From Bacillota bacterium (GTDB taxonomy: Bacteria; Bacillota; Sulfobacillia; Sulfobacillales; Sulfobacillaceae), in the NCBI GenBank assembly GCA_021841025.1, contig JAKBWA010000019.1:1-41720 (forward strand): DNA of 41,720 nt. The letters are read 5' to 3'. Made by a program: the position numbers and the translations under genes. This document shows, in pieces, positions 24,852 to 33,844 of this stretch (position 1 is the first letter of the stretch; each line of letters opens with the position of its first letter). The notes under the pieces were generated by a model, which saw nothing but the letters and a program-made list of their open reading frames with translations, had not been told where the DNA came from and ran no database searches.

Positions 24852-25211
24852 TTGAATGCCGTTGCAGTATTTCTGAATTTTTTATGGGCTCTCGCCCTTG
24901 TTGTCGCTTTGGCCTATCTGGCAGCTCGCTTACTCAAAAAAATCGGCTGGGGGAAGGTGAGCCAGGCTCAGTATTTGCAACAAATCGACTATTTGCCGAT
25001 GGGTCCCAAGCGGGGAATTGCTCTCGTGCAGATCGCGGACAAAACAGTGGCTTTAGGTATCACCGATCAAACAATTTCCTTATTGATGGAAGTTAATGAG
25101 GATGCCGTCACACGGCAGGCGCGCGAAAAAACCGTTCTTCATGAAACGAGCTTGTCTCAATTTGCCGAGGAGTTGTGGCGCAAAATTCGGCACACTGAGA
25201 ATCCGTCATGA
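24852..25211 (+). CDS. fliO: flagellar biosynthesis protein FliO
   Basis: 119 residues from a TTG start, with a G-rich stretch upstream as ribosome binding site. One N-terminal membrane helix (FLNFLWALALVVALAYLAARLL) is followed by a cytoplasmic domain with YLQQIDYLPMGPKRGIALVQ and KTVALGITDQTISLL, the FliO/FliZ beta domain. It assists assembly of the FliP ring in the export gate. It is the first gene of the second plus-strand block and overlaps fliP by 4 bp (ATGA). Confidence 0.9.
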   Translation: MNAVAVFLNFLWALALVVALAYLAARLLKKIGWGKVSQAQYLQQIDYLPMGPKRGIALVQIADKTVALGITDQTISLLMEVNEDAVTRQAREKTVLHETSLSQFAEELWRKIRHTENPS

Positions 25212-25972
25212 AACCACGACCGATGAAACCCCTGGTTGTCATCGCCACTGTTTTGGCGGGTGTCTTAACAGGACCCTTAGTGTATGCCCATGGACTAACA
25301 GTGCCGCAAATATCTGTAAGTACCCATGGAAGCAGTTCGCCGTCTGGGGTTATCAGCATTCTGGCGCTCTTGACCGTCTTATCCTTTCTTCCAGCCATTT
25401 TGCTGACTATGACCGCGTTTACCCGTGTGATTACGGTTCTGGCATTTGTTCGCAATGCTCTGGGATTGCAGCAAACCCCTCCTAATCAAGTGCTCATTGG
25501 CCTAGCGCTTTTTCTGACGTTCTTTATCATGGCACCGACGTTCGGCCAAATTGACCATCAGGCTTTGATTCCGTACTTGCATGGCCAGATTGGCCTCAGT
25601 AAAGCAGCCATGAAGGCCTTAAACCCCTTGCGGGTTTTCATGTACCACCAGACGCGTCCGGCGGATTTGGCATTATTTTTACACTTGGATCATATCGCGC
25701 ATCCCCGAAGTCTGGCCCAGGTGCCTACGGTGGCCTTAATGCCTGCCTTTGTGATTTCAGAGTTGAAGACGGCATTTGAAATTGGTGTGTACATCTTTAT
25801 TCCTTTCATGATTGTGGATTTGGTGGTCTCGACGATTTTGATGTCATTGGGAATGATGATGGTGCCTCCAACTCTCATTTCTCTGCCTTTGAAGATCTTG
25901 TTGTTTGTCCTAGCCAATGGCTGGGATTTGGTGGTGCAGTCCTTGGTGATGTCATTTCATGGGGTGAGATAA
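25208..25972 (+). CDS. fliP: flagellar biosynthetic protein FliP
   Basis: 254 residues. A cleavable N-terminal signal (basic start, hydrophobic core, cut near VYAHG) is followed by four membrane segments. The family motifs LTMTAFTRVITVLAFVRNAL, LGLQQTPPNQVLIGLALFLT and FVISELKTAFEIGVYIFIPF are all present, as is the DLVVSTILMSLGMMMVPP segment. FliP forms the pentameric core of the flagellar export gate. Typical length, directly followed by fliQ with no gap. Confidence 0.96.
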   Translation: MKPRPMKPLVVIATVLAGVLTGPLVYAHGLTVPQISVSTHGSSSPSGVISILALLTVLSFLPAILLTMTAFTRVITVLAFVRNALGLQQTPPNQVLIGLALFLTFFIMAPTFGQIDHQALIPYLHGQIGLSKAAMKALNPLRVFMYHQTRPADLALFLHLDHIAHPRSLAQVPTVALMPAFVISELKTAFEIGVYIFIPFMIVDLVVSTILMSLGMMMVPPTLISLPLKILLFVLANGWDLVVQSLVMSFHGVR

Positions 25973-26245
25973 ATGTTTGATCACGCGATCGCCTTGAGTC
26001 AGTCTGCAATGACGACGGCAGGCCTGATTTTGGGGCCAGTTTTGATTGCTGCCCTTGTGGTCGGGCTCTTGGTCGGGATTTTTCAAGCCACGACGCAAAT
26101 TCAGGAGTTGACCTTATCCTTCATGCCTAAGCTCATCGTTGTGGGGATTATGATCTATTTGGCGGGTCCCTGGTTTTTGCGAATTCTCGTTGCGTTCACT
26201 CAAAATGACTTATCCACCTTCTGGCATGTCGCTTATTTGCCTTGA
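25973..26245 (+). CDS. fliQ: flagellar biosynthetic protein FliQ
   Basis: 90 residues, two membrane helices. The GPVLIAALVVGLLVGIFQATTQIQELTLSFMPK stretch (split here by position rather than quoted in full: about residues 19-52) is the family signature. FliQ packs around the FliP-FliR core of the export gate. It starts right after the fliP stop. Normal length. Confidence 0.95.
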   Translation: MFDHAIALSQSAMTTAGLILGPVLIAALVVGLLVGIFQATTQIQELTLSFMPKLIVVGIMIYLAGPWFLRILVAFTQNDLSTFWHVAYLP

Positions 26246-26298
26246 AGACGGGACTTAGCCTGGTTTGAAATGAATGGTAGAAGGTTCGTGAACAGTAC

Positions 26299-27075
26299 AT
26301 GACCATAAGTCTGGCGTTTGTCGATTTAACTCAAGAGTATTTTTTGATTGCGGCGCGCATAACGGGTCTGATTTTCACAGCTCCAGTGTTCGGATCGGCT
26401 TACGTGCCCAAAATGCTGAAAGTGGGCTTGATTGTCATTCTTGCGGCCGTTTTAGCGCCCTCGGTGAAAATCATGACGATGCCGACATTTTTGTGGGTGC
26501 TGGCCTTAGTTATTCAATTCGCGATCGGGGTTTTGATAGGGCTCGTTCTGGCTTTGTTTATGTCCGTATTCGGTATGGCGGGACAAATCGTGACCTATCA
26601 ACTGGGATTGGGATTAGCGATTACATCTAATCCGGCTTTGGAGGAAAGCGGGTCGTTTTTGGCGGAATGGCAAAGTCTTCTGGCTTTGTTCGTCTTTGTC
26701 GTCTCGGGAGGACTTGAACTTTCCGTCTTGGCTCTTCATGCCTCATTTCAAGCCATTAGCCCGAATGTTACAGCGTTTCCTTTGCCGGCTCTGTCATTTG
26801 TGATTGGGTTGATGTCGAGTGCTTTAACCATGACCTTGCTTGTGGCGTTTCCCTTGTTGCTGTCCGGTTTGGTCGTGAATTTAGCCGTAGGTTTCCTCTC
26901 TCGGGCCTTTCCGCAAATGAACGCGTATTTTATTGCGCTGCCCGTGAATATTGGGGTGGCTTTGCTGGTTTTTGCCGCCATGATTCCGGTGTTAATGGGG
27001 ATTCTTCCGAATTTTTGGAACAAGGCCTTTACTGACATCAGCCGGCTCTTGGTTCTATTGGAGGGCAAAGCATGA
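26299..27075 (+). CDS. fliR: flagellar biosynthetic protein FliR
   Basis: 258 residues with about six membrane segments, FAIGVLIGLVLALFMSVFGM and GQIVTYQLGLGLAITSNPA being typical. FliR completes the FliP5Q4R1 export channel. The gene is separated from fliQ by 53 bp, more than its neighbours, with only a weak ribosome binding site (AGAAGG, distant) before the ATG. Its stop overlaps the flhB start. I see no unusual feature in the protein. Confidence 0.94.
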   Translation: MTISLAFVDLTQEYFLIAARITGLIFTAPVFGSAYVPKMLKVGLIVILAAVLAPSVKIMTMPTFLWVLALVIQFAIGVLIGLVLALFMSVFGMAGQIVTYQLGLGLAITSNPALEESGSFLAEWQSLLALFVFVVSGGLELSVLALHASFQAISPNVTAFPLPALSFVIGLMSSALTMTLLVAFPLLLSGLVVNLAVGFLSRAFPQMNAYFIALPVNIGVALLVFAAMIPVLMGILPNFWNKAFTDISRLLVLLEGKA

Positions 27076-28175
27076 TTGCCGCGGCAGAGTTCTTTTCCCA
27101 ACCATTTTTTGCCCAGGCGGGAGAAAAGAGCCAAAAAGCTACTCCGCATAAGAAACAGCAGATGCAAAAACAGGGACAGAGCTGGAAAAGCCCGGACTTT
27201 CAAGCCGCATTTGCGCTGGCGGTAGGGTTTGTCGTGATGCGCCATCTGCTTCCCTGGCTGGGCACACAGTTTGGGGCAATGGAGGCCAATGTCCTGGCAT
27301 TGGCCAGTGGATCGCAAAGTACTTTGGCTTCGGCATGGCTGGTGGGTTTTTCGGCGATGGTCCGGATTCTTCTCCCTTTGGTCATTCCCTTAGTTGTGGC
27401 AGGGCTTTTGGCCAGCAGCATCGAAAAAGGCTTTCGATTTTCGATGACAGGGCTCAAAGCGGATATGACCCGTTTGAATCCCGTGGAAGGGATTAAACGG
27501 ATGTTTTCCCAGGACAGTGCCTGGCAGTTGCTAAAAGGAATCGTAAAGGTGAGTGTGATGGCCCTTTTGGGGGGATGGGTCATACACAAGCAAATCGCAA
27601 ATTATCCGGGACTGATGGCTGAATCACTGGGACAGGCCTTATCGCGTGCACAGCAGATGTTGAGCCAAATGGTATTGATGTTAGCCGCAGCATTTTTCGC
27701 TATCGGGGTGGCCGATATGTTCTATCAAATGCATGCTTTCCAGCAAAAATCGCGCATGACGACACAAGAAGTCAAAGACGAATACAAACAGACGGAAGGC
27801 AATCCTCACGTCAAAGGAAAACGCCGGGAAATGGCGCGGTTTCTCTGGCGTTCAGGCATGCGCCAAGTTAAAGATGCCCAGGTTGTTATTACCAATCCTA
27901 CGCATTACGCCGTTGCTTTGAAATGGGAACAGAAAACCATGTCGGCACCCATTGTGATTGCGAAAGGTGCCGATGAGATGGCCCGGCATATTCGGGAGAT
28001 CGCGATACGCCACGAGGTGCCGCTAGTGGAGAACCCGCCTTTGGCCCGTGCGTTGTACGAACTGCCTTTAGGTCAGCAAATCCCACAGGAGCATTACCAG
28101 GCCGTGGCCGATATTCTGGCATTCTTGATCCGTAAACAACAGCGATACCGCAGCGGAAGGGAGCAGCAGTTATGA
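27072..28175 (+). CDS. flhB: flagellar biosynthetic protein FlhB
   Basis: 367 residues. Four membrane helices in the first 210 residues, then a cytoplasmic domain containing NPTH (in VVITNPTHYAVALKW), the autocleavage site that switches export from rod/hook to filament substrates after contact with FliK. The N-terminal EKSQKATPHKKQQMQKQGQ region is the expected amphipathic start. It overlaps fliR and flhA by 4 bp each, so translation is coupled through this stretch. Confidence 0.96.
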   Translation: MIAAAEFFSQPFFAQAGEKSQKATPHKKQQMQKQGQSWKSPDFQAAFALAVGFVVMRHLLPWLGTQFGAMEANVLALASGSQSTLASAWLVGFSAMVRILLPLVIPLVVAGLLASSIEKGFRFSMTGLKADMTRLNPVEGIKRMFSQDSAWQLLKGIVKVSVMALLGGWVIHKQIANYPGLMAESLGQALSRAQQMLSQMVLMLAAAFFAIGVADMFYQMHAFQQKSRMTTQEVKDEYKQTEGNPHVKGKRREMARFLWRSGMRQVKDAQVVITNPTHYAVALKWEQKTMSAPIVIAKGADEMARHIREIAIRHEVPLVENPPLARALYELPLGQQIPQEHYQAVADILAFLIRKQQRYRSGREQQL

Positions 28176-30208
28176 TGAAAAGCCGGGCTTTGTTGAAAGA
28201 AGCGTTTGTTCCTGTTGCTGCTATCATCGCCATTCTCATGCTGGTTATTCCCATTCCTCCCTGGGCACTGGATTTTTTCTTGATCATTAATATCGCTTTG
28301 TCTATTGCGGTCTTGGTATCGACGATGTTTATCGATCAAGTGCTGGATTTGTCCGTATTTCCTTCATTGCTTCTGCTCACGACCTTGTTTCGGCTGGCTT
28401 TGGAGGTGACCGCAACGCGGCTGATTCTGTTATCGGCCAATCCAGGCTCCGTGATCCAGACTTTCGGGCGTCTTGTCGTGGGAAATAATGTGGTGGTCGG
28501 GATTATCATTTTCATCATTCTCGTTGTCATTCAATTTATGGTCATTACCAGGGGAGCCGAGCGTGTCAGCGAGGTCGCCGCCCGTTTTACTTTAGATGCC
28601 ATGCCGGGCAAACAAATGGCTGTGGACGCTGAGTTAAATGCCGGTCTAATCCCGGAGCACGAGGCCAAGAAAAGACGCCAGGACATCGAAAGGGAAGCGG
28701 ATTTCTACGGGGCCATGGACGGGGCGTCCAAATTTGTGCGGGGGGATGCGATTGCCGGAATCATCATTGTGTTAATTAACATCATCGGCGGACTGATTAT
28801 CGGTTTGTCGGAACGGCACCTAAGCTTGCATACGGCTCTTTCCACCTACACGATTTTAACCATTGGCGAGGGCATTACCACCCAAATTCCCGCGCTGTTG
28901 CTTTCAACCGCCACAGGTATCCTCGTCACACGCTCGGGTTCTCAGGGAACTCTTAACAAAGATGTCCTCACCCAGCTCACGCAATTGCCACGGGTGCTTT
29001 ATATCGTGGCCATTGTTCTCTTTTTGTTGGCGGCTTTGGGGCTTCCGCCTCTCGTGCCTTTGATTTTGGGATCCCTGGCGTTTTATGGCGGCTGGCAGAT
29101 TGAACAGCGGCAAAAAGCGCAAAAGGCTGAAGAACAAGCGCAAAAACAGCAAGCTATTCAGGATTCGGCACACAAACCGGAAGCTGTCATGCAATTAATT
29201 GGGTTCGATGTGATTGAGCTAGAGGTGGGTGTGGGTCTAGTTCCTTTGGTGGGAGGGCAGGCCGGCCAGGATCTCAGGGACCGGATTATGGCGTTGAGAC
29301 GGCAAATTACCGCCGAATTGGGCTTAGTGGTTCCTCCCGTACGGGTACGCGACTCTTTGGAATTGACCTTGAATCAATACCGCATTCGGATTCGCGGAGC
29401 CAGTGTGGCGATATCTGAAGTGCGGCCCGACCGCTTTTTGGCCATGGGCGGACAGGAATTAGGCATTGATCATGCGATTCTTACCAAAGATCCGGTTTTT
29501 GGGCTCCCCGCCTATTGGATCCGGGAAGATGCTCGGGACCGGGCGGAATTGGCAGGCGCTACGGTTATAGATGCTGGATCGATTTTGGTGACCCACTTGG
29601 GAGAGGTTATTCGCACTCACGCTCATGAGATTTTGGACCGGGAAGAAACCAAAAAACTGGTGGATCACGTGAAGCTAACTCATCCGGTCGTGGTTAATGA
29701 ACTCATTAGTGATTTGCTGACTTTAGGGGAAGTGCAGAGGATTTTGGCCAATTTATTGCGGGAAAAGGTCTCGATCCGGGATATGCCGACAATCTTGGAG
29801 GCCCTGGCGGATCAAGCCCGCAGCACACGCGACATCGATCTTCTGACGGAGCATGCGCGCCAACAATTGGGCCGGCATATTACCGAGCCTCTCATTAAAG
29901 AAGGATTTTTGCATGCGGTAATTCTCTCTCCTGCCATAGAACAGCAAATGAAAGAGTCGCTGGAACAGACGGATCACGGGACCTATTTGAATTTGGATCC
30001 TTCGGTGGCGCAGAAGGTGGTGAATAACTTAAACCGCCAACTCAGCAATTTGCCGCAAGGGGTACCCCGAGTGGTGATTTCCTCTCCATATGTGCGGCTG
30101 TATTTCAAGCGTCTAACAGAGCGATTGTTCCAAGATTTGACGGTGTTGTCTTACGCCGAAATAAACAGTGATGTGGGGATTAAGACGGTGGGAGTGGTAG
30201 AAATATGA
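28172..30208 (+). CDS. flhA: flagellar biosynthesis protein FlhA
   Basis: 678 residues. Eight membrane helices in the N-terminal half with the FHIPEP-family signature (DLSVFPSLLLLTTLFRLALE and TRLILL), the cytoplasmic FHIPEP loop region (RFTLDAMPGKQMAVDAELNA), and a large C-terminal cytoplasmic domain from about residue 330 that docks chaperone-substrate complexes. It forms the nonameric export-gate platform and couples ion flow to secretion. Length and order (flhB-flhA-flhF) are normal for Bacillota. Confidence 0.96.
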   Translation: MMKSRALLKEAFVPVAAIIAILMLVIPIPPWALDFFLIINIALSIAVLVSTMFIDQVLDLSVFPSLLLLTTLFRLALEVTATRLILLSANPGSVIQTFGRLVVGNNVVVGIIIFIILVVIQFMVITRGAERVSEVAARFTLDAMPGKQMAVDAELNAGLIPEHEAKKRRQDIEREADFYGAMDGASKFVRGDAIAGIIIVLINIIGGLIIGLSERHLSLHTALSTYTILTIGEGITTQIPALLLSTATGILVTRSGSQGTLNKDVLTQLTQLPRVLYIVAIVLFLLAALGLPPLVPLILGSLAFYGGWQIEQRQKAQKAEEQAQKQQAIQDSAHKPEAVMQLIGFDVIELEVGVGLVPLVGGQAGQDLRDRIMALRRQITAELGLVVPPVRVRDSLELTLNQYRIRIRGASVAISEVRPDRFLAMGGQELGIDHAILTKDPVFGLPAYWIREDARDRAELAGATVIDAGSILVTHLGEVIRTHAHEILDREETKKLVDHVKLTHPVVVNELISDLLTLGEVQRILANLLREKVSIRDMPTILEALADQARSTRDIDLLTEHARQQLGRHITEPLIKEGFLHAVILSPAIEQQMKESLEQTDHGTYLNLDPSVAQKVVNNLNRQLSNLPQGVPRVVISSPYVRLYFKRLTERLFQDLTVLSYAEINSDVGIKTVGVVEI

Positions 30209-31335
30209 TTGTCAAACGCTTTAGCGGACAAACGGTGGAAGAAGCACTGATGCGAGCGAAATGGGAATTGGGTGATGAGGCTGTCCTTTTGTCGTCGGGC
30301 CCTTCGCGAGACCGGTGGTGGAAATTTTGGGAAAAGGGCTACCAAGTATTGGCTGCCACAGACTATCCTCTGCCCACCAATGCTTCGGCACAGCCGAACA
30401 AGGATTCTGGGCCAGAAATTGCTGTCAGCCGCCTCGCGGAAGATGCAGGCCAGACAGAAAGAAACCAGGAAACAGACCGCATAGAAGAGATAATGACATT
30501 GTTAACGCGGATGGATGAAAAAATTGCCGCGTCCTCTTTGACTCACAAGACTGGACATGGCAAGGCCAGCTCTTTGGTCTCTCGGCTCATCCAGTGGGAG
30601 TGGGAGGAGAAATGGGCCAAGGAGATGGCCCAGGACGTGCCTAAAGGCAGTAGCGGGGATAGCCAGCTGGTTCACGTGCAAAAGGCCTTACAGAATCGAT
30701 TGAGTTTCTCTCCTCCCTTATCTCTGTCATCTGCCGGATCGCCTAGGGTCGTGGTGGTGGTAGGGCCTACTGGGGCCGGAAAGACCACGACGATTGCCAA
30801 ACTGGCTGGAGGAATGGCGACCCAAGGGATAAGAGTTTTGTTAATTACCACAGACACCTTTCGGGTGGCGGCGGCCGATCAGCTCGAGACTTTTGGCGGT
30901 ATATTGGACCTGCCTGTTGTCATAGCCAAGAAGCCTCAGGACGTGCCGTTATTGATCCGACGCTATGATGTGGATATCGTCCTCATTGATACCCCCGGAC
31001 ACAGCATTTATGAATCCGTCGGCATCCGCCAGGCCCTTGCTGTGATAAAAAATGCGGGAACGACTGATGTCCTTTTATGCATGCCTGCAACGTACAGCCG
31101 CTCCCTTTTTGTGGACACAGCGAGGAAATTGGCGGGGGACCAAAGAGTATCCCTGTGCTTGACGAAAGTTGATGAAGCTTTTCTTCCCGGATCCGTATCT
31201 TCGGCTTTGCTGGAACTAAATTATCCCCTGATGTATGTCAGTGCGGGCCAACGAGTTCCTCATGATATTGAAAGTGCGGGACACAGTCAGTTTCTGATGG
31301 AGTGGCTTGTTAAAGGAGGAACTTATCGTGGCTGA
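30205..31335 (+). CDS. flhF: flagellar biosynthesis GTPase FlhF
   Basis: 376 residues. A basic N-terminal part and linker (1-150) precede the SRP-type NG domain: G1 GPTGAGKTT (187-195), DTFRVAA (217-223), G3 DTPG (262-265) and G4 TKVD (320-323). SRP GTPases usually have DTAGR at G3; here it is DTPGH. FlhF dimerises on GTP binding and sets the place and number of flagella. It is translated from ATG overlapping flhA, and overlaps flhG by 8 bp. The G3 substitution is interesting but does not rule out activity. Confidence 0.94.
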   Translation: MIVKRFSGQTVEEALMRAKWELGDEAVLLSSGPSRDRWWKFWEKGYQVLAATDYPLPTNASAQPNKDSGPEIAVSRLAEDAGQTERNQETDRIEEIMTLLTRMDEKIAASSLTHKTGHGKASSLVSRLIQWEWEEKWAKEMAQDVPKGSSGDSQLVHVQKALQNRLSFSPPLSLSSAGSPRVVVVVGPTGAGKTTTIAKLAGGMATQGIRVLLITTDTFRVAAADQLETFGGILDLPVVIAKKPQDVPLLIRRYDVDIVLIDTPGHSIYESVGIRQALAVIKNAGTTDVLLCMPATYSRSLFVDTARKLAGDQRVSLCLTKVDEAFLPGSVSSALLELNYPLMYVSAGQRVPHDIESAGHSQFLMEWLVKGGTYRG

Positions 31336-32227
31336 ACAAGCTGATCAGTTGCGGCAATGGATCAAGCGCCAGAGTATCCGGGCACAAGAAGAAGTCTTGA
31401 ATGTTCGCATCAAAGGCAGCCGGGTGGTGGCCATTACGTCAGGCAAAGGAGGAGTGGGCAAAAGCCATATCACCTTAAACCTGGCCTTGGCACTGCAAAA
31501 GCTCGGTCAGAGAACCATTATTCTGGATGCGGATTTAGGACTGGCTAATATCAATATTCTTTTAGGATACGAACCTAGCTACACGTTGTGGGATGTGGTG
31601 CAACAGCACTTAAGCATCCGTGATGTGCTGCAAAAGGGTCCTTTGGGCCTGCGCATTATTCCCGGCGCCTCCGGCATTAGCCGACTGGCATCTTTAGAGG
31701 CAAAAGAAATCCAAGGGGTCATAGAAGGATTTAAGGAGCTCGAGAGCGAATGTGATTGGTTATTGGTCGATACGGCGGCGGGCATTTCTCCCGGTGTTCT
31801 GTCCTTTGTTTTAGCCGCCGACGAAGCGTTGATTGTGACCAATCCCGAGCCGCCTGCTTTAGCCGATGCTTACGGATTGATTAAGTCTATTTGGCAGGTT
31901 CAGGGGCGTGTTAGCCTACAGCTTATCATGAACCGCAGTGCGTCTTTGCGTAGCGGGGAAGAGATGGGGATGCGGGTGATCAGTTTGACGAAGAAAATGC
32001 TGAATCAAGATGTCGGGTTTTTCGGTGCAGTTCGGGAAGACAGCCATACGTCTCGGGCGATAGCACGTCAAACTCCCTTGGTTCTCTTATACCCCGCCTC
32101 TCCGGCAGCACAGGACATTGGTGATATGGCCGAGCGGATGATTCACCGCATCAAGCCAGCTAAAAGAGGGCGATGGGAGCAATTTATTTATCGCATGGGA
32201 AAGATGTGGTCGTCTGTTGAAACTTAA
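31328..32227 (+). CDS. flhG: flagellar number regulator FlhG (MinD/ParA-type ATPase)
   Basis: 299 residues from a GTG at 31328 with AAAGGAGG 8 bp upstream; an earlier TTG at 31307 is less likely. The N-terminal EQADQLRQWI matches the DQAxxLR motif with which FlhG stimulates the FlhF GTPase. The deviant Walker A KGGVGKS is at 40-46, followed by the ILDADLGLANINIL and DWLLVDTAAGI motifs of MinD-like ATPases. It restricts flagellar number and may also bring FliM/FliN to the nascent C-ring. The next gene is 64 bp downstream. Confidence 0.94.
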   Translation: MAEQADQLRQWIKRQSIRAQEEVLNVRIKGSRVVAITSGKGGVGKSHITLNLALALQKLGQRTIILDADLGLANINILLGYEPSYTLWDVVQQHLSIRDVLQKGPLGLRIIPGASGISRLASLEAKEIQGVIEGFKELESECDWLLVDTAAGISPGVLSFVLAADEALIVTNPEPPALADAYGLIKSIWQVQGRVSLQLIMNRSASLRSGEEMGMRVISLTKKMLNQDVGFFGAVREDSHTSRAIARQTPLVLLYPASPAAQDIGDMAERMIHRIKPAKRGRWEQFIYRMGKMWSSVET

Positions 32228-32291
32228 AGACTTACACACGATAAATTTAACCGATTAATAGATCTCAGGATTTTCACCAAAGAGAGGATGT

Positions 32292-33023
32292 ATGCAAATG
32301 AACGCACTTTATACAGGGGCGTCCGGACTTTTGGCCCAACATCAGATTCTCGAAAGCGTAGCCGGAAATTTGGCCAATCAAAACTCTGCCGGATATCTTA
32401 GCCAGGAAACCCGCAGTGTGGGAATGTGGCCGCAAACGGTTATGGCCTCTCATTCCCGGAGAATGGTTCCGATTGGACAGGTCATTTCGGAGCCAGTCGT
32501 TCTTCAGGGACTGGACTTGACGCCTGGGAAAATGCGCACAACGGGTCTTTACACCGACTTAGCTATTGCCGGCAACGGGTTTTTTACAGTAAAAACGCCC
32601 CAGGGAGTGGCGTATACTCAGGATGGACGATTTTCGATAAATTCCCAGGGAGAATTGGTGACAGCTACGGGAGATCCCGTGTTGTCGGCTCAAGGGAAAC
32701 CCATTTTGCTAAGGAAAAGTTCCTTTACCGTGAATTCTTCGGGTCAGATTATGCAAAAGGGGCGAGTGGTGGCCTCATTAGGCTTGAAGGATTTAGTCAA
32801 TCAAGGCATTAAGGCGCTTGGAAACAGTTTGTACACGGCGCCCAAAAATCTGCCTTTTACCGGCCAGGTGGTCCAAGGGGCGATTAACCTTTCCAATAGC
32901 AATATGACCCAACAGACGATGACGATGATGCAGGCGGAACAGACCTATCAGGCTTTGACCACACTGGTTAACGAAGAATCGAGCCGGCTGAAGACGGCAG
33001 GGGCCTTGAGCATTATTGCCTAG
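32292..33023 (+). CDS. flgF: flagellar rod protein, FlgF-like
   Basis: 243 residues. It has the rod N-terminus with a variant motif (AGNLANQNSAGYLSQ, where Ser replaces the usual Thr), the FlgE/F/G signature (DLAIAGNGFFTVKTPQGVAY, then TQDGRFSINSQGELV) and the C-terminal SNMTQQTMTMMQAEQTYQAL helix. In B. subtilis the corresponding pair after the regulatory genes is FlhO/FlhP. I use flgF for the first and flgG for the second only by order; both are distal-rod family members. AGAGAGGATG precedes the ATG. Confidence 0.85.
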   Translation: MQMNALYTGASGLLAQHQILESVAGNLANQNSAGYLSQETRSVGMWPQTVMASHSRRMVPIGQVISEPVVLQGLDLTPGKMRTTGLYTDLAIAGNGFFTVKTPQGVAYTQDGRFSINSQGELVTATGDPVLSAQGKPILLRKSSFTVNSSGQIMQKGRVVASLGLKDLVNQGIKALGNSLYTAPKNLPFTGQVVQGAINLSNSNMTQQTMTMMQAEQTYQALTTLVNEESSRLKTAGALSIIA

Positions 33024-33044
33024 GAAGAAAGGAGAAGAGTTAAG

Positions 33045-33821
33045 ATGTTTAGCATTATGAGTACCGCGGGAAGCGGCCTTCAAGCTCAAAACTACTGGAT
33101 GAATGCGATTAGTGAGAACACAGCCAATAGCCAGACACCGGGTTTTGGCCGCCGCATCGAGGTTATCGCTCCGGATTCGGGCAATATCATCAGACCCCAG
33201 GGGACCAGGGTTGGGAATCAGGTCATTCAACCACCTCTTGGCGTAACGCCCGGGGCTCATTTGGCTCAGGATTCGCCCGTGTTTTCGAACCACATCAGGG
33301 CGACATCGAATGCCCATGATGTGGCGATTGCCGGCAATGGGTTTTTGGCAGTCAAAATGGGCAATGGATCAATCGCCTACACCCGTGCCGGATTGCTCCA
33401 ACAAGATGCGCAAGGACATTTGGTGGTGCCGGGAGGATACCGGATAGAGCCTCCTGTGACTATTCCTTCGGGTGCTACTTGGAACATCACGCCCGGAGGA
33501 CAAATTATGGCGTCTTGGCCGGGCCAAAATGCGCGGAAGGTTGGACAGCTTAAACTGGCCCTCATTCCCAATCCCGGGGGGTTAAAAGGAATCGGGCAGA
33601 ATCTTTATGTGCTAAGTGTGGCCACAGGAACGCCGATTATGGCCAATCCGGGGCAAAATGGGGCTGGGCTCTTGCAACCATCCGCATTAAATGCGAGCGG
33701 TGTCAGTATGACTCAGGAACTCACTGATGTCATTCAGGCCCAAGCTGCATATCAGATGAACGCAAAAATTCTGGCCATCTCTCAGAGTCTGTCCAAGGGG
33801 ATGTCACAAATTGTCACCTAA
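33045..33821 (+). CDS. flgG: flagellar rod protein, FlgG-like
   Basis: 258 residues, beginning 21 bp after the previous rod gene with AAAGGAGAAG. The N-terminal motif is SENTANSQTPGFGRR, the central signature is DVAIAGNGFLAVKMGNG with an AYTRAGLLQQDAQG stretch, and the C-terminal helix is SMTQELTDVIQAQAAYQMNAK. It forms the distal rod. The assignment to FlgG rather than FlgF is by order; sequence alone supports the FlgF/FlgG superfamily. The next gene is inverted. Confidence 0.84.
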   Translation: MFSIMSTAGSGLQAQNYWMNAISENTANSQTPGFGRRIEVIAPDSGNIIRPQGTRVGNQVIQPPLGVTPGAHLAQDSPVFSNHIRATSNAHDVAIAGNGFLAVKMGNGSIAYTRAGLLQQDAQGHLVVPGGYRIEPPVTIPSGATWNITPGGQIMASWPGQNARKVGQLKLALIPNPGGLKGIGQNLYVLSVATGTPIMANPGQNGAGLLQPSALNASGVSMTQELTDVIQAQAAYQMNAKILAISQSLSKGMSQIVT

Positions 33822-33844
33822 ATTGTTTAACCGCTCTGAGAGGG

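Noticed and set aside
27700-28130. GCCGATAT matches inside flhB
   Set aside because: They arise from common Ala-Asp-Ile/Met codons inside a coding region and lack a -35; similar hits occur in motA and elsewhere.
32235-32250. CACGATAA before the rod gene pair as a sigma-28 promoter
   Set aside because: Only the CGATAA part matches and the -35 at the right distance is TGAA; too weak to list.
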